Shown here one piece after another: positions 43,116 to 55,739 of a DNA stretch of 64,000 nt; positions within the stretch are counted from its first letter, which is position 1, and each line of letters starts with the position of its first letter. Origin of the DNA: Ancistrus triradiatus (Eukaryota > Chordata > Actinopteri > Siluriformes > Loricariidae); the NCBI GenBank assembly GCA_025084515.1, contig JAJAGP010000175.1, forward strand, positions 372,001-436,000. The letters are read 5' to 3'. The notes beneath the pieces were generated by a model, which worked only from the letters and a program-made list of their open reading frames with translations, had not been told where the DNA came from and searched no databases. A program made the position numbers and the translations under genes.

Positions 43116-43849
43116 CGAATATACTAGTGTTCCAAACTCAACATATGCTGTGGAAACCAAAACTGGCCCTGTACTAGACCGACCAGCCAGCCAGACCAGT
43201 TGGAAATGCTGGAAGGATGGATGAATATATATGAACATAAAATAGAGAATGGCCACATGCCTGTTAAATAGGCAAACACCAGCCTGATTTCCCAGATTTT
43301 ATTTTATTTTTTTACAAGACTGTTTTATCAGCTGTAGCATCCATTGATGTCTGTTGACCATAAGCACAAATTATAACACACATCCCTGTGCTGAGAAAAC
43401 AATGGAAACTAGTTTACTCCATATTCATTGGAATGCCTTTCCACTCTAGTAAAACAGCAGTTTTGTAACAGTGAATAAAGTGTTCAGAAGTGAACATGAA
43501 AACCATAAGCAGTACAGCTGGTGAGATGTTGTCATGACTGTCTTAATGTCTCTGTTAGGAGTAAAAGTTTAACATTTTCAACTGAATAATGCTGGAATTC
43601 AATGTTTCCTAAAAGTACTGTTTATAATATATTAACATTATTTCAGAATAGAGAAAAAGGTGCAAATACTATGATAACAGGTCAGTCATTACAGGCATTG
43701 TAAAACGATATCATGTCTAAAACCGCTGAAATTTTACAAACTTCAATTTGATTAATTGACGTTAACACATTAGTTGAATTTTTCAGTAACATACCAAACA
43801 ATTCAGCTTGAAATACAACTGAAATACAAATGGCCTTTAAAGAGGCTGT

Positions 43850-43855
43850 TTTATT
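43850..43855 (-). terminator. Candidate poly(A) signal of dynlrb1
   Basis: 'tttatt' reads AATAAA on the minus strand, about 270 bases past the dynlrb1 stop. No exon or other gene lies between. Confidence 0.4.
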
Positions 43856-44126
43856 TTTTGACAGACAGAAGATGGCACAGAATTTCTGTAAGCTCCTGTA
43901 TGAGCTTTTGCACAAGGAACTGTGATTAGAGTTAATCAGGGAAATAAATTAAGTTGACAAAAGAAAACATTAGACTAACGATGACAAATAACAACAGAAC
44001 AACATGCACCTTGAGCCAAACATTTTTTGAACAGGATGCCTATTGACTATACTGTGTGATACATACTTACATAAACAAGTTTTGCATAAGCATGAACAAA
44101 ATTATAGTGAAAATACAATTAGGATG

Positions 44127-46377
44127 CTACTCGGTGGGGTTCTGAATGACTATCAGGAAATAGTCCTTATCTGTGGAGAGAGAAAAAAACACCAGAAGTG
44201 AGAATCGATTGTAAATAAACCAGCTTTGACAAGTCAAACTTACAAACACCACCAAATGGGGTTTCTTATAACACCATCATCATGCCTTTATCTAATTTTC
44301 ATTAAGGCGGTTCCTAAACTGTTGGGCATAAGATTTTGTTTAGTGATTTAATTCAAGGTGCTACTTGTAAACTACTTGTACCATGTTGACAATGTACACA
44401 TATTGTGATAAACATGTTAGTAATTAGTAGTGAACATTGTAGTTGCAGTGTCATTGTACAATGTGCAATGACAATACAGTTCATTCATTCATTAATAAGT
44501 TAACTGGAATGTTCTGCAAAATGCCTGGGAACCACTTTTTACTGGTGCATAAAGAAGGCCAATGTTAATCTACCTGGAGCGATCATAATCTCGTTCTTCT
44601 TCGAGCGAACCCTGAGGAAGGTAAGGTCATTCTGTGGGTCAATGTCTCGCACTGTACCCCGTGCTTTCATGACCAGTTGGTGGATGAGACTGGCATACTG
44701 CACAGTACTCGAGCTATCCAGGGTAGTTTTAATGGGAATGCCTAGGGGAAAATAGGAACAGAGAACAGAGAGTCTAAGGAGCAGATGAAACATGCAGGAC
44801 AACAATCATGGCTTTGTTGAACTGTATTGTGTGAGCTATCCATGTTACAGGTTTACTCAAGATTCAACCAACTTGATGCAGGAATTGTTTTTAAGTTACA
44901 TAAAGTTAACTTTTTATGCTTGACACATGACATTTGGAGCAATCATTACTGGTATACTAGTCAGGTTACCCTCGGCATTGATGACGATGATTCCCTGTAC
45001 TCCTTTCTGACTCTGAATTCTCTTCAATGTCTCCTCGACTTCAGCCTTTACATAAAAACAACAGACAGTTAACACTCCATTTATACAGGCCTGGATATCC
45101 CAGACCGGCTAACAGAATTTTTTCTCTCACCTCATGACAGGCACATATTGAAATGATTTAAATGGATAGAACGTTTCAGAACAACTTATTTGAGACTACA
45201 TTTCTACAGTGCCTATAGAAAAACACCGTACCACTTTGAAATTGCGTTGTAACCTGAAAATAAATCAACTTTATTTACGTTTGAGCAGCAAGGAAACAAA
45301 GTTTAAAAATAATCAGTCTTGGTCTACTCTGACCATAAAACCTTTAGCCATTTGGAATCAGAAATGCAAACAAGTCAGAGAGGCACTTTCGTGCCACCCT
45401 TTCTTGCTACCGGCCAGTTTTGTGTTTAATAAGACCTTGTGTTTCATAAAAATTTTCTGCACAAGAAGCTGTACTGTTATGTATGTCATTACATGCTGTG
45501 CTACAACAGCTGATGTATCTGGCAACGTCATATGGGTTAAGCAGGTTAATTATCTCAGTGATTTGGAAAAATATCCTTATGAGATCATGTACGCTGTTTT
45601 TGAACGTCGTGTTATAACACGTACAGAACATTTTCTAAAGACACTGATCAGAGAACCAAGGTCCCAGTCCTGGACCAGACGCTGCCTTGCAGAGTTTGCA
45701 TGTTCTCCTGAATGCATGTGATTCTTCCAGATACTTCCCATTTCCTTTCACACAAATTTGGAACTGGTTCCGAACCAGGTTTCAACCAGATAAGATAAGA
45801 TAAGATGCCTTTATTGTCATTGCACTGTGTACAACGAAATTGAGATAGACCTACACAACCCTAACACCCAACTATGTTCCTCTAAACATAGTGCCTGTAT
45901 TTCGGTCCAAAACAAATGCAAGCTTAGTCTCTTCTGACCATAAAATTCAATCCAATGCCTTAAAATAAAAATATTATCAATAGAAATGTTGTGTGTCGTG
46001 TTCCCCGTAGATGTTAGGGCCAAAATTGAAATAGCTTTTTTGGTCAATTTCAAAAATTGAACAAATGGGGGCTTGAAACCTTCTATGGTTTACAAGACTT
46101 TATAAAACATATATAAACCGTTTATAAATTCGTAGCAATCAAGTACGAAATTAGGAAACACTACGTAACATGGGTTATAATTATTAATATCTATAATAAT
46201 CCTCACAATATGCAAACAGATCTTTAAACCCTAAGCCATAGCTCAAACCCATTGTATGACAACGCCCTATTACTATTCCAACTCCAGCCACTAAACAGCA
46301 AATTAAAAATGACGGTTCAGTCGTTATATTATATATAAGATTACATATTAATAGAGTGATAAAGTGTTACTCGCCAT
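44127..46377 (-). CDS. dynlrb1: dynlrb1, dynein light chain roadblock-type 1
   Basis: This is a small subunit of cytoplasmic dynein that binds the intermediate chains. Coding exons are 46375-46377 (the ATG alone), 44970-45045, 44574-44741 and 44127-44170. They total 291 bases, or 96 residues, the family length. Readable blocks: AEVEETLKRIQSQKGVQGII (exon 2), GIPIKTTLDSSSTVQYASL, VRDIDPQNDLTFLRVRSKK and NEIMIAP (exon 3), and DKDYFLIVIQNPTE then stop (exon 4). Introns 2 and 3 are GT-AG. For intron 1 the only donor that yields the known N-terminus is ATG|GCGAGT, a GC-type donor, paired with the acceptor tgtaaag. The gene lies just upstream of map1lc3a on the same strand. Confidence 0.95.
45195..45960. 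mobile_element. Degenerate DNA-transposon/SINE patchwork in dynlrb1 intron 1
   Basis: 'cagtgcctatagaaaaacac' at 45209 resembles a Tc1-type end. 'tttgcatgttctcctgaatg' near 45696 is a SINE central piece. 'agataagataagataagatg' followed by 'tttattgtcattgcactgtg' (45788-45830) is a common fish repeat motif. Boundaries are unclear. Confidence 0.4.
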
Positions 46378-46633
46378 TATGATGTATCCGTGCTCGTACG
46401 GCTCTAGAACCCAAGCTACAGCTTCACCCAAACAAACTAGCTAGCATAGCATTTAGCTTTATTATTTGTTGTCGAATGTGGCTTAGCATCATGGAACCGC
46501 CACCTCCTGTCCTGGAGGAGCAGCAAAGATACAGAGCATTGTAAATACAAATTGAGCACCCACGTTTACACGTTTTGTTCATTTTCTAAGTTGAGACACT
46601 TGGATATGTCTATTTACTCTTTATTTATATCTC

Positions 46634-46700
46634 TTTTACTACACGGACAAAAGTTTTTGGACACCCCTTCTAATTGGTGAGTTCTGCTATTTCAGCAACA
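46634..46700 (+). repeat. Tc1-type terminal fragment
   Basis: 'cacggacaaaagtttttgga' followed by 'caccccttctaattggtgag' matches the end of the element at 56063. No second end is seen nearby. Confidence 0.5.
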
Positions 46701-47078
46701 CTGTAAACTTGTAACACATTCGCAGATATGAATCATTCTGCTAAATGGATTCCATTTGCTTATTGTAACTCTTAACAACCTTATTTTCTATATATTTTTC
46801 CAACACTGAATCTAACAACACATATATTTAACTATTTACTATTTATGAGTATTGGTCAATCTCAGGCAATTTTATTTTTACATGGTTTCGTCTGTTACTG
46901 TTACACAGAATTAGCAATTACATAAAATGTTAACAATTTTTTTCTGCGTTTTAGGTAGTTTTTGTTAATGTTTTAAATTGTATACCTTAAGTTTGCTTAA
47001 TATATACCGCATTGATCACTAATATTTTTTATACAGTTATTAGGCCTGTATTAATACCTATACATGTAATGTCCTGGG

Positions 47079-48251
47079 TAGTGTTGTCACAATACCAAAA
47101 TTATGACTTCGATACGATACCTGCCTAAAGTATCTCGATACCGATACTGAAACGATATCGTGGCAAAAAAACTAAAACATCAGGAACATGTTTTTTAATA
47201 TTAAAAACAGGGTTTTTTAAAAATCAACAATAAAAAATACATTTTGACAATTAACAGGTAATGTATATCATTAATAATTTGAACAGACAGGTCATATTGT
47301 TAAGGCTTTTACACAGTGAGCAGTAATCTGACGTCATCTGTATCCATAGTTTGAGATTTCTTTGACAGGTTAGTCAGTATTTGTAGCCGGATCTCACTAG
47401 TTAAACAGCCATAATTACCATTACCAGTACTACTGAGTCTGCTAAGTTTAAACTGTTTATATTTATAATTGGTATTGATTTACTTGTGATTGTGAACGCC
47501 TGATTTTTAGCAGTTTGGTAGTTATGATGAACTTAACGTTACCAGTGTGAACATACTACTGACCGTAGAGATGTTCAGATTTAGAGATGTTTACCACAGT
47601 AATTTCCAAAGATAAAGCCAGTTAAACAGTTATTGTTGCCTTTAACTTCCTTGTCAAAGTCAGACGGTTAAAAAGATTGCTTGTCAGATAATGGATTTCA
47701 CTCGTTTGCTTTATATTTGAGGACTTGATTATCACTTGATTGGTACCCTAAGCCAGTGGCGTGTAGATACAGGCAGAACAATTACTTTCTCTTCCACTAG
47801 AGGGCAGTAAAATATCAGCTTTGTGTTCAACTAAACAGGCCTAGGTTTCACACTAAGTAAATTGAGTAAATTGAGACTAGACTTCCATTATATTTCAATA
47901 AATATACCTTATGTGACCTTTTGTGGTGTACGTTGTAATTTTTCTAATGTGAAATATGTGCCGTGGCTCAAAAAAAGTTTGGAAACACTGGGCTAAAGCA
48001 CTGGAATTAGCAGTCATTAACTCTCCGTTTTCTCTCTTCTTATTCACTGTGTTTACCTGCAGGGACAGTGCTACACGCACCTACTGCTCCCTTGTGGCAA
48101 ATCGATGCAAACTCACGGTAATAAATGAAGAAGCTTTTCTTTCAAACGTGGTCATTCATAAGTACCGGTACTAATAAATTGAGGTATCCTACCATTTTTT
48201 ATGGTAAGGTATCGCAATACATTTCTAGTATCGGTATACCATGCAACACTA
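47079..48251. mobile_element. hAT-type non-autonomous transposon, 1173 bp
   Basis: Ends 'tagtgttgtcacaatacc' and the complement of 'tagtgttgcatggtatacc' are inverted and begin and end with TAGTGTTG. The flanking 8-mers gtcctggg (47071-47078) and gttctggg (48252-48259) match at seven of eight positions. Near each end is a run of 'gataccgatac'-like sequence. No transposase frame. Confidence 0.78.
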
Positions 48252-48387
48252 GTTCTGGGGACATAAGTGAAACCCATTTGATGGACTGGCTCATAATGCA
48301 TACATTTCTGGATTCTCCATGGACAAACAGTGGCAGTAGAATGGGGTTGTATTGATACCCCAGTGACAAATTTATAAGTTTTCGCTT

Positions 48388-48741
48388 CCAACAAGTCTGC
48401 CTGGTTCAGACTCGTTCATCTCGAATCAGTCAGGCCATTCCCCAAAGACCAATCTCAATCTCAGTTTCTGCTTTTCTTTTATTTTCTTTATTAACGTGGG
48501 TACAACTCTAGAGACTGTTGTGTGTGAAAATCCCAGAAGATCAGCAGTCACAGAAATACTCAACCAGTCTGTCTGGCACCAAGACCCATGCTCAGAATCA
48601 CTGAGATCCAATTTTCACCTTATTTTGATGGTCAGTTAAGCTGCTCACCTATATGGTTTTATGGATTGTCCTGCTGCCACATAAATGGCTGATTAGATCA
48701 TTTCATGAATGTGTATGTGTATAGGTGATCCTATGAAGTGC
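48388..48741 (-). pseudogene. Tc1/mariner transposase N-terminal relic
   Basis: A minus-strand frame reads MDLSDSEHGSW and then SISVTADLLGFSHTTVSRV, the helix-turn-helix of the same transposase family as at 40630. The end near 48719-48741 ('ataggtgatcctatgaagtg') resembles the family's terminal motif. Catalytic domains are absent. Confidence 0.7.
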
Positions 48742-49177
48742 TTTTGTGTTAGATATATATCTATTCATTTTGGGCTTCCATTTCAGTGGGATTCATTAAT
48801 TTTCAGTTTAAACGCACAGTGCTGCTGGTTTTATTGTATTATAAAGACACCTGGCCCCATATTATTCCACATGGTGGTGTATTATCAGCCTTTAATTTGT
48901 AAAACAATACAAGTTTGTTCAATTGCTGAAAACTATACTTACTAACAGGTTAACGTGGATAGTTGTAAATGTGTGTATATATATGCAACTATAACACCAT
49001 AATAGACAATGAAATAATTTCTGTATATAAAATGATTGTATATAATCGTGTATAAAGGGGTTTTGACCACTAGGTGGAGATGAAGACCACGGTACGATAA
49101 AGCTGCGAATGATGAGATGCTGGCCATAGGCTTTTTTCAGTTAATGATGGTGCTTAGCTCATGACCTCAGGTTAAAG

Positions 49178-49360
49178 TCAAAGTCACATTTATTTCTATA
49201 GCGCCTGTACAAAGGAGCATTGTCTCAAAGCAGCTTTACAACTTTCTATTATCTTTTGTTATCTAAGGCCAGTCCCAAACTGAGCAAGCCTAGTGGCAAG
49301 GAAAAACTCCCTAAGTATTATAAGGAATAAACTTTGTGAGGACCAAGACTCAAAAAAGCA
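49178..49360 (-). repeat. L2-type LINE 3' end
   Basis: 'aaagtcacatttatttctat', 'tttgaggaccaagactcaa'-like end and 'actgagcaagcctag' in family order. Confidence 0.65.
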
Positions 49361-50860
49361 CTTGTGGCTTAGATGAAATATTTAAGAATTAAACTATGTT
49401 AATCTAATTAATAAGTTATAGCTTAAATAAACAGAAGTTCCATAAAGATTAACAGAACTTATATTTTAAAATTTAATAATTATAATAAAATGGAATATGT
49501 AGACTAATTTTAAAAAGAATATTATAAAATAGAGACTATAATGGCACCACCTTCTAACCACCATTCCACCTATAAAGTAAGCAGCTTTCCAAAACTTTAC
49601 CAGTGAATTACATAGTATAATCACATTCAGAAATTCACTATTAACTGACCTTAGTGTTTTCAGAGTAGAATATGTGAATGTAAACAATCCATTACTGCTT
49701 TTGCCAACTGTACAGTAATTATGGTAGATACAGTTTGACTAATTTTGCCCATGTAAGCTGATTCCAGTTTGCTATAATCACAGGAAATCCCAAAGCGCTC
49801 TGTAATTCAGCTATACCCCAGTTCAGCTATGTTTAAACAACAGAGGGCCTCTGTGAAGTATATGAGGTCATGCTCTTCCATTTCTGCAGCCTGGCTCAGT
49901 TTTCCTTTAACAACAGCTGAACTAACTTGAGTCCACTTCCATATGGGAAGTAAGAAATAGCATTTGTTCCACCGGGACCGAGTGTAGCCTACAGCTGTGA
50001 GGGGAAGGAAGCACCCAGGGTTTTACCTATTAGATCACAAGTGCTGAGAGGACCATTTGCAAATAGTTTCTTGCTCTTGAGTCTGCAGGAACCTCAGTGT
50101 GAGTGAGCAGTTATTGAAGGAATACACAAGGTTTATTGACAGTCACCAAATGCATGTGTTTAGATGTAAAACAGAGTTAATAAAAAATGAGGTATAACAG
50201 CATATTGATAGCTTATTGCGTTTGATTGGAGGCCACGGTTGTCATTGTATTTTATTTATATTGATTTTATATTAATGTTTGTATTTGCAAGCAAAGTTGA
50301 GCTAATTCAGTTGACCTTTTTCTTTTGCCTTTCCATGTGAATTTTTTATATTATGCATTTTAAAGTTGCAAATATAGCAGCGGACACTTGTAATTAAATT
50401 AAAATGCAACATTCAAGATTTTCTCATGACAGACACTTTTATTTGGAATTTTAAATGTAGCCAGTTTTTCTAATTTTTCTTCATAAACTTTCTAAATGTC
50501 TGCAATAACACTGTGAAATGTATTCTTTTCTCATAATTTGTTCCCATAACTTATTTTCTTCAACAATGACTTGACATTCATTGAGTGACTCTAGAAAGTG
50601 CTGGCTTCATGTTTTGTGTTGCTAGAATTTAGTGTGTTGATATAGTGTGTCTAAGGGAAGAATTTATGAAAATAATTAAATGTTTTAAAATACATGTTTA
50701 TAAATTGATAAAAGACACTGGCATGGGTATATAATACATGTTATATCTTGGTGAAATCTTATAACATTATAGGATGCTGAAGTTTTTGTTTATAGCTATA
50801 CACAAGGTTACATCAAGGCATGTCATATATATATATATATACATACACACTTAAGTCAAT
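49361..50860. other. Unassigned AT-rich intergenic DNA
   Basis: No gene or repeat is recognised except a short (AT)n tract at about 50826-50841. 49780-50040 is less AT-rich and unbroken by known repeats, but no exon could be supported. Confidence 0.3.
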
Positions 50861-50865
50861 GCGAA

Positions 50866-50945
50866 TTTAGTGTAGTCATGTCTTTGGACTGTAGGAGGAA
50901 ACCAGAGTATCTGAAGTAAACCACACGGACATGAGGAGGACATGC
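50866..50945 (-). repeat. Mermaid/DANA-type SINE central fragment
   Basis: 'catgtctttggactgtagga' followed by 'ggaaaccagagtatctgaag', as at 40828. Confidence 0.6.
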
Positions 50946-50951
50946 ACACTC

Positions 50952-53350
50952 AAGTCAAGTCAGATCTATTTATATAGCGCTTTTTACAATGGACCATTGT
51001 CTCAAAGCAACTTTACAAGTTTAGATTATCTCCTAATAACTACGTCCATTCCCAAAGTGAGCAAGCCTAGGGCGACAGTGGCAAGGAAATACTCCCTGAG
51101 TGTTATAGGAAACTTCCCACTTTCGTTCGAGATTCAGACACCCTCCAAAGTTTTAAGTCTAGGCTAAAGACATACTTATTTACACAGGCTTTTGACTAGA
51201 TTTAGACACAGGTTGCATGGCTTGGGTTGCTGGGGCCGGAGTCTGGAGTCATGTCTGGGCCTGCCCTGCCTGTCCGCTAGCCCGGGAGTGTCGAGTGGGC
51301 GGTCCTGGCTGAACTAGGCTTCGGTCCTCGTGATCTTGACTCATGCATCCTTGGCCTTAGACTAAGGGCAGAGCTGGGGGTTCATAGTCAAAGAGTCTTA
51401 TGGTGAATCAGAGACGTTGGGTGCTGGCCTTCTGCCGCTCGTGGGGTTGCCGATGTCTCATGTGATCCCTCTTGGCTGTGTTTCCCTACCAGTTCTCCTC
51501 TTTCTAGCTTTCTAGGCTAATGCTGCCGGGGTCTATGTTACCACTTGGCATCAGTGATTGACATGGCATCAGTGATTGTTTAATAAACACTGTGCTCTTA
51601 ATCAATAACTAATTACATTTCTGTTTTCTCTCCGAGCTGTGTTCCGGCAGTTCCGGCCCCACACATTGATGTACATCTGATGGAGCTCCACTGTGCATAA
51701 TTCACACCCTCTCCTTTTATTTTTCGACCATGACTCCATGACTTTAGTTTCGCTCTTAGATTTATCACCATACCCGGGCCCACTTAATGTCGATGTGAAT
51801 ACTTCAACATTCTATTCGAAACTATGACTCCATGACTTTAGTTCGCTCTTAGATTTATCATCTACGCCGCCCAGGAAGTTGGGGGTCCCTTTTTGAGTCT
51901 TGGTCCTCCTAAGGTTTCTTCCTAGAACTAGGGAGTTTTTTCCTTGCCACTGTCGCCCTAGGCTTGCTCAATTTGGGATGGGCGTAGTTATTAGGAAGAT
52001 AATCTAAACTTGTTAAAGTTGCTTTGAGACAATGCTCCATTTGTAAAAAGCCCTATATAAATAAATCTTTGACTTGACTTGACTTGATAGGAAGCAAAAC
52101 CTTGGGAGGACCAAGACTCAAAAAGGGACCCAACCTCCTTGGGCGGCGTAGAATGATAAATCTTAAGAAACGAAAAACTAAAGTCAGTGGAGTAAAAGAT
52201 TAATGGATGAGGTGAGAGGAGAACAGCACGGGGAGTAGAGTGGAGGGGGTAAAAGGACGGAAAATGATACAAAAGAGCGGTCCTTGGGCGCGTAGATGAT
52301 ATCTACGAACGAAACTAAATCATGGAGTCAAAGTTCTAATAAAATGTGAAGTATGCACTTCGGCAATTAAGTGGCCGGGGTATGATGGGGCTGGAGCTGA
52401 TGACGGAAGCAGCTTGACTGGGGCTACAGCGGCATGAACATCATGTGTGGGGCTGGAACTGGTACCGGAACACAGTTCGGAGAGAAAACAGAAAATGTAA
52501 TTGGTTATTGATTAAGAGCACAGTGTCTATTAACAATCACTGATGCCTGTCAATCACTGATGCCAAGTGTAGCATGAGACCCCGGCAAGCATTAGCTATA
52601 GCAGCATAGCTAGAAAGAGGGAGAACTGGTAATGGTAGGTAACCACAGCCAAGAGGGATCACATGAGACATTCGGCAAACCCCACGGGAGGCAGAAAGAC
52701 AGCAACCCAAAATCTCTGATCACCATAAGACTCTTTGACTATGGAACCCCCAGCTCTGGCCTTATTCTAAGTCAACGAGACACGAGTCAAGAAATTTTTT
52801 CACGAGGACCAAAGCCTAGTTCAGCCAGACGGCCCACTCGACACTCTCGGTTAACGGACAAGGGCAGGCAGGCCAGACATTGACTCCAGACTCCGGCCCC
52901 AGTGACCCAAACCATGCATCCTGGTCTAAATCTAGTCAAAAGCCTGTGTAAATAGGTATGGTCTTTAGCCTAGACTTAAAACTTTGGAGGGGTGTCTGAA
53001 TCTCGAACGAAAGTGGGAAGTTTATTCCATAGTTGGGGGGGCCATGTAATGAGAAAGCCTTTCCCCCATGCTGTGACTTTTTAATTCTAGGAACTAAAAA
53101 GAAGTCCTGCACCCTGCGAACGAAGTAGACGAGTTGGATTGTTAAAACTCTAAGAGTTCACTCAGATAATGTGGGGCCCAGGCCATGTAGAGCTTTATAA
53201 GTTCTAAGAAGTATTTTTGTAATCAATGCGGGGAATTTGGGACTGGTAACCAGTGTAGTGATGATTTAGAAACAGGAGTGATATGATCAAAATTATCTAG
53301 TTCGAGTTAGCACTCGGGCAGCTGCATTCTGAAACTAACTGAAGTTTATT
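50952..53350 (-). mobile_element. L2-type LINE copy interrupted by a reverse copy of the same family
   Basis: 50952-51113 begins the family in minus-strand sense ('caagtcaagtcagatctatt' onward to 'gagtgttataggaa'), and 52088 continues it ('gaagcaaaaccttgggagg') to about 53350. Between them lies a copy in the opposite orientation (51114-52087). 53030-53350 contains 'gatgatttagaaacaggag' and 'ctgcattctgaaactaactg', blocks often seen in such fish LINEs. Confidence 0.7.
51114..52087 (+). mobile_element. L2-type LINE 3' end inserted within another copy
   Basis: The plus strand starts with a reverse-transcriptase C-terminus (PTFVRDSDTLQSFKSRLKTY, then LFTQAFD and a stop near 51195). It continues through the long 3' UTR and ends in 'gacttgacttgacttg' near 52086. 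ATAGGAA occurs at both junctions (51107-51113 and about 52087-52093), a likely target-site duplication. Right-hand sequence 52870-53030 is its inverted counterpart. Confidence 0.75.
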
Positions 53351-53620
53351 TATAGATTTATAGATTTACTAGAGCATCCAGTAAGTAAGGCGTTACAGTA
53401 ATCCAGCCTTGAGGTTATAAACCCATGAACCAGTTTTTCTGCATCATTAAAAAAGAGGATATTTCTAAGTTTAGCGATATTACGTAATTGAAAGAAACCA
53501 CACAGAACAACACAATCCACACAGAAAGGACCCAGACCACTCCACCCTGGGATTGAACCCAGGACCTTCTTGCTATGAGGTGGCGGTGCTACCCACCTAG
53601 CCACCCAGCTGCTAAAGTAA
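53351..53620 (-). mobile_element. L2 RT fragment fused to a Mermaid/DANA SINE head
   Basis: On the minus strand FFQLRNIAKLRNILFFNDAE, then KLVHGFITSRLDYCNALL (53350-53480), is the late RT region of L2. Immediately upstream (53497-53613) is a SINE 5' region whose complement reads 'gcaagaaggtcctgggttca', typical of DANA/Mermaid. The SINE replaced or inserted in the LINE. Confidence 0.75.
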
Positions 53621-54181
53621 ATTCTTTCTAATAGACTCTCATTGAAGCTTGTTTGTCTCTAGGAGTCTGTGTGTAAGCATTAAGGACATGAGCCAAAAAT
53701 CTAACTCTGACTGTACATGTGGCATTTTCAGCTATGTCTGTCCATACAGTGAAGCGTGGGTGAGTTAGGGGTTCAATCCAACGCTTGCTGCATTATTTAA
53801 CACTATTGCCACCATGCTTGTCAGAAACACAGTTAAAAATGAATTGCTGATCATGCCTCCTAACTCAGCTGCTTAACTAGGTTGCTGTATAGCTGTGCTG
53901 CCACACAACCACTAGCTTCTCATGGGAATAATAAAAAACACTGCATCGTTCAACAAACTAACACCAGACATAACAAATATTTCAATATAAACCTATTAAA
54001 TGTAATTTAGGCCAGACTTTTCTTTCAATAAATTTGACTAATGCATGTATATGGCATTAAAAACTTTCTTATTGACAATGTTATGTCCCAAAGAAAGTTC
54101 TTTTCCTTTTCTTTTTAACATTATCTGATAATCCTTTACATGTATTCTGCAGGGCATCTCTCTAACACCCCTTTCGGAAAC
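53621..54181. other. Unassigned DNA before the Tc1 element
   Basis: No gene or repeat recognised. Confidence 0.3.
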
Positions 54182-54183
54182 TA

Positions 54184-55739
54184 CATTGGTGCTTGAAAGT
54201 TTGTGAACCGTTTAGAATTTTCTATATTTCAGCTTAAATATGACCTAGAACCTCATAAGATTTTCACACAAGTCCTAACAGTAGATAAAGAGAACCCAGA
54301 TAAACAAATGGGACAGAAATATTATACTTGGTCAATTATTTATTGAGGAAAATGATCCAATATTACATATTAGTGAGTGGCAAAAGTATGTGAAACTCTA
54401 GGATTAGCAGTTAGTTTGAAGGTTAAATTAGAGTCAGGTGTTTTCAATCAATGGGATGACAATCAGGTGTGAGTGGACACCCTGTTTTATTTAAAGAACA
54501 GGGATCTACCAAAGTCTGCTCTTCATAACACTTGTTTGTGGAAGTGTATCATGGCACGAACAAAGGAGATTTCTGAGGACCTCATCAGGCTGGAAAAGGT
54601 AACAAAACCATCTCTAAAGAGTTTGGACTCCACCAATCCACAGTCAGACAGATTATGTACAAATGGAGGAAATTCAAGACCATTGTTACCCTCCCCAGGA
54701 GTGGTCTTCCAACAAAGATCACTCCAAGAGCAAGGTGTGTAGTAGTTGGCGAGGTCACAAACGACCCCAGGGTAACTTCTAAGCAACTGAAGGTCTCTCT
54801 CACATTGGCTAATGTTCATGAGTCCACCATCAGAAGAACACTGAACAACAATGGTGTGCATGGCAAGGTTGCAAGGAGAAAGTCACTGCTCTCCAAAAAG
54901 AACATTGCTGCTCGTCTGCAGTTTGATAAAGATCACGTGGACGAGCCAGAAGGCTACTGGAAGAATGTTTTGTTGTTGGATGAGACCAAAATACAACTTT
55001 TTGGTTTAAAAGAAAAGCGTTAGAAAGGAAAACAATGTATTTTGGCATAAGAAGCTCATCCCGTCTGTGAAACATGGTGGTGGTATTTTCATGGTTTGAG
55101 CCTGTTTCGCTGCATCCGGTCCAGGACGGCTTGCCATCACTGATGGAACAATGAATTCTGATTGATATCAGATAATTCTAAAGGAAAATGTCAGGACATC
55201 TGTCCATGAACTGAATGTCAACATAACGTTGGTCATGCAGCAAGACAACAACCCTAAGCACACAAGTCGTTCTACCAAAGAATGGTTACAGAAGAATAAA
55301 GTTCATGTTTTGGAATGGCCAAGTCAAAGTCCTGACCTTAATCCAATGGAAATGTTGTGGAAGGACCTGAAGTGAGCAGCTAATGTGAGGAAACCCACCA
55401 ACATCCCAGAGCTGAAGCTGTTCTGTACATAGGAGTGGGCTAAAATTCCTCCAAGCCGGTGTGCAGGACTGATCAACAGCTACAGGAAATGTTTAGTTGC
55501 AGTAACACCAGATACTGAAAGTAAAGGTTCACATACTTTTGCCACTCACTAATATGTAATATTGGATCCTTTTCCGCAATAAATAAATAACCAAGCATAA
55601 TATTTTTGTCTCATTTGTTGAACTGGGTTCTCTTTATCTACTTTTTAAGACTTGTGTGAAAATCTGATGATGTTTTAGGTCATATTTTTGCAGAAATACA
55701 GAAAATTCTAAAGGGTTCACAAACTTTCAAGCACCACTG
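54184..55739 (+). mobile_element. Full-length Tc1-like transposon, decayed transposase
   Basis: Long inverted terminal repeats (about 200 bases, starting cattggtgcttgaaagtttg and ending caaactttcaagcaccactg) are flanked by TA at 54182-54183 and 55740-55741. The transposase read on the plus strand starts MARTKEISEDLIRLEK (54551), continues in another frame with RSGLPTKITPRAR, VTSKQLKVSL and KVARRKSLLSKKN, then WKNVLLLDETKIQLFG containing a catalytic Asp (54960-55010), then stops. Later blocks for QQDN.. and WPSQSPDLNPME (about 55315-55350) are visible between stops. The element is dead but complete in length (1556 bp). Its ends match the MITE at 6271-6575. Confidence 0.92.
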
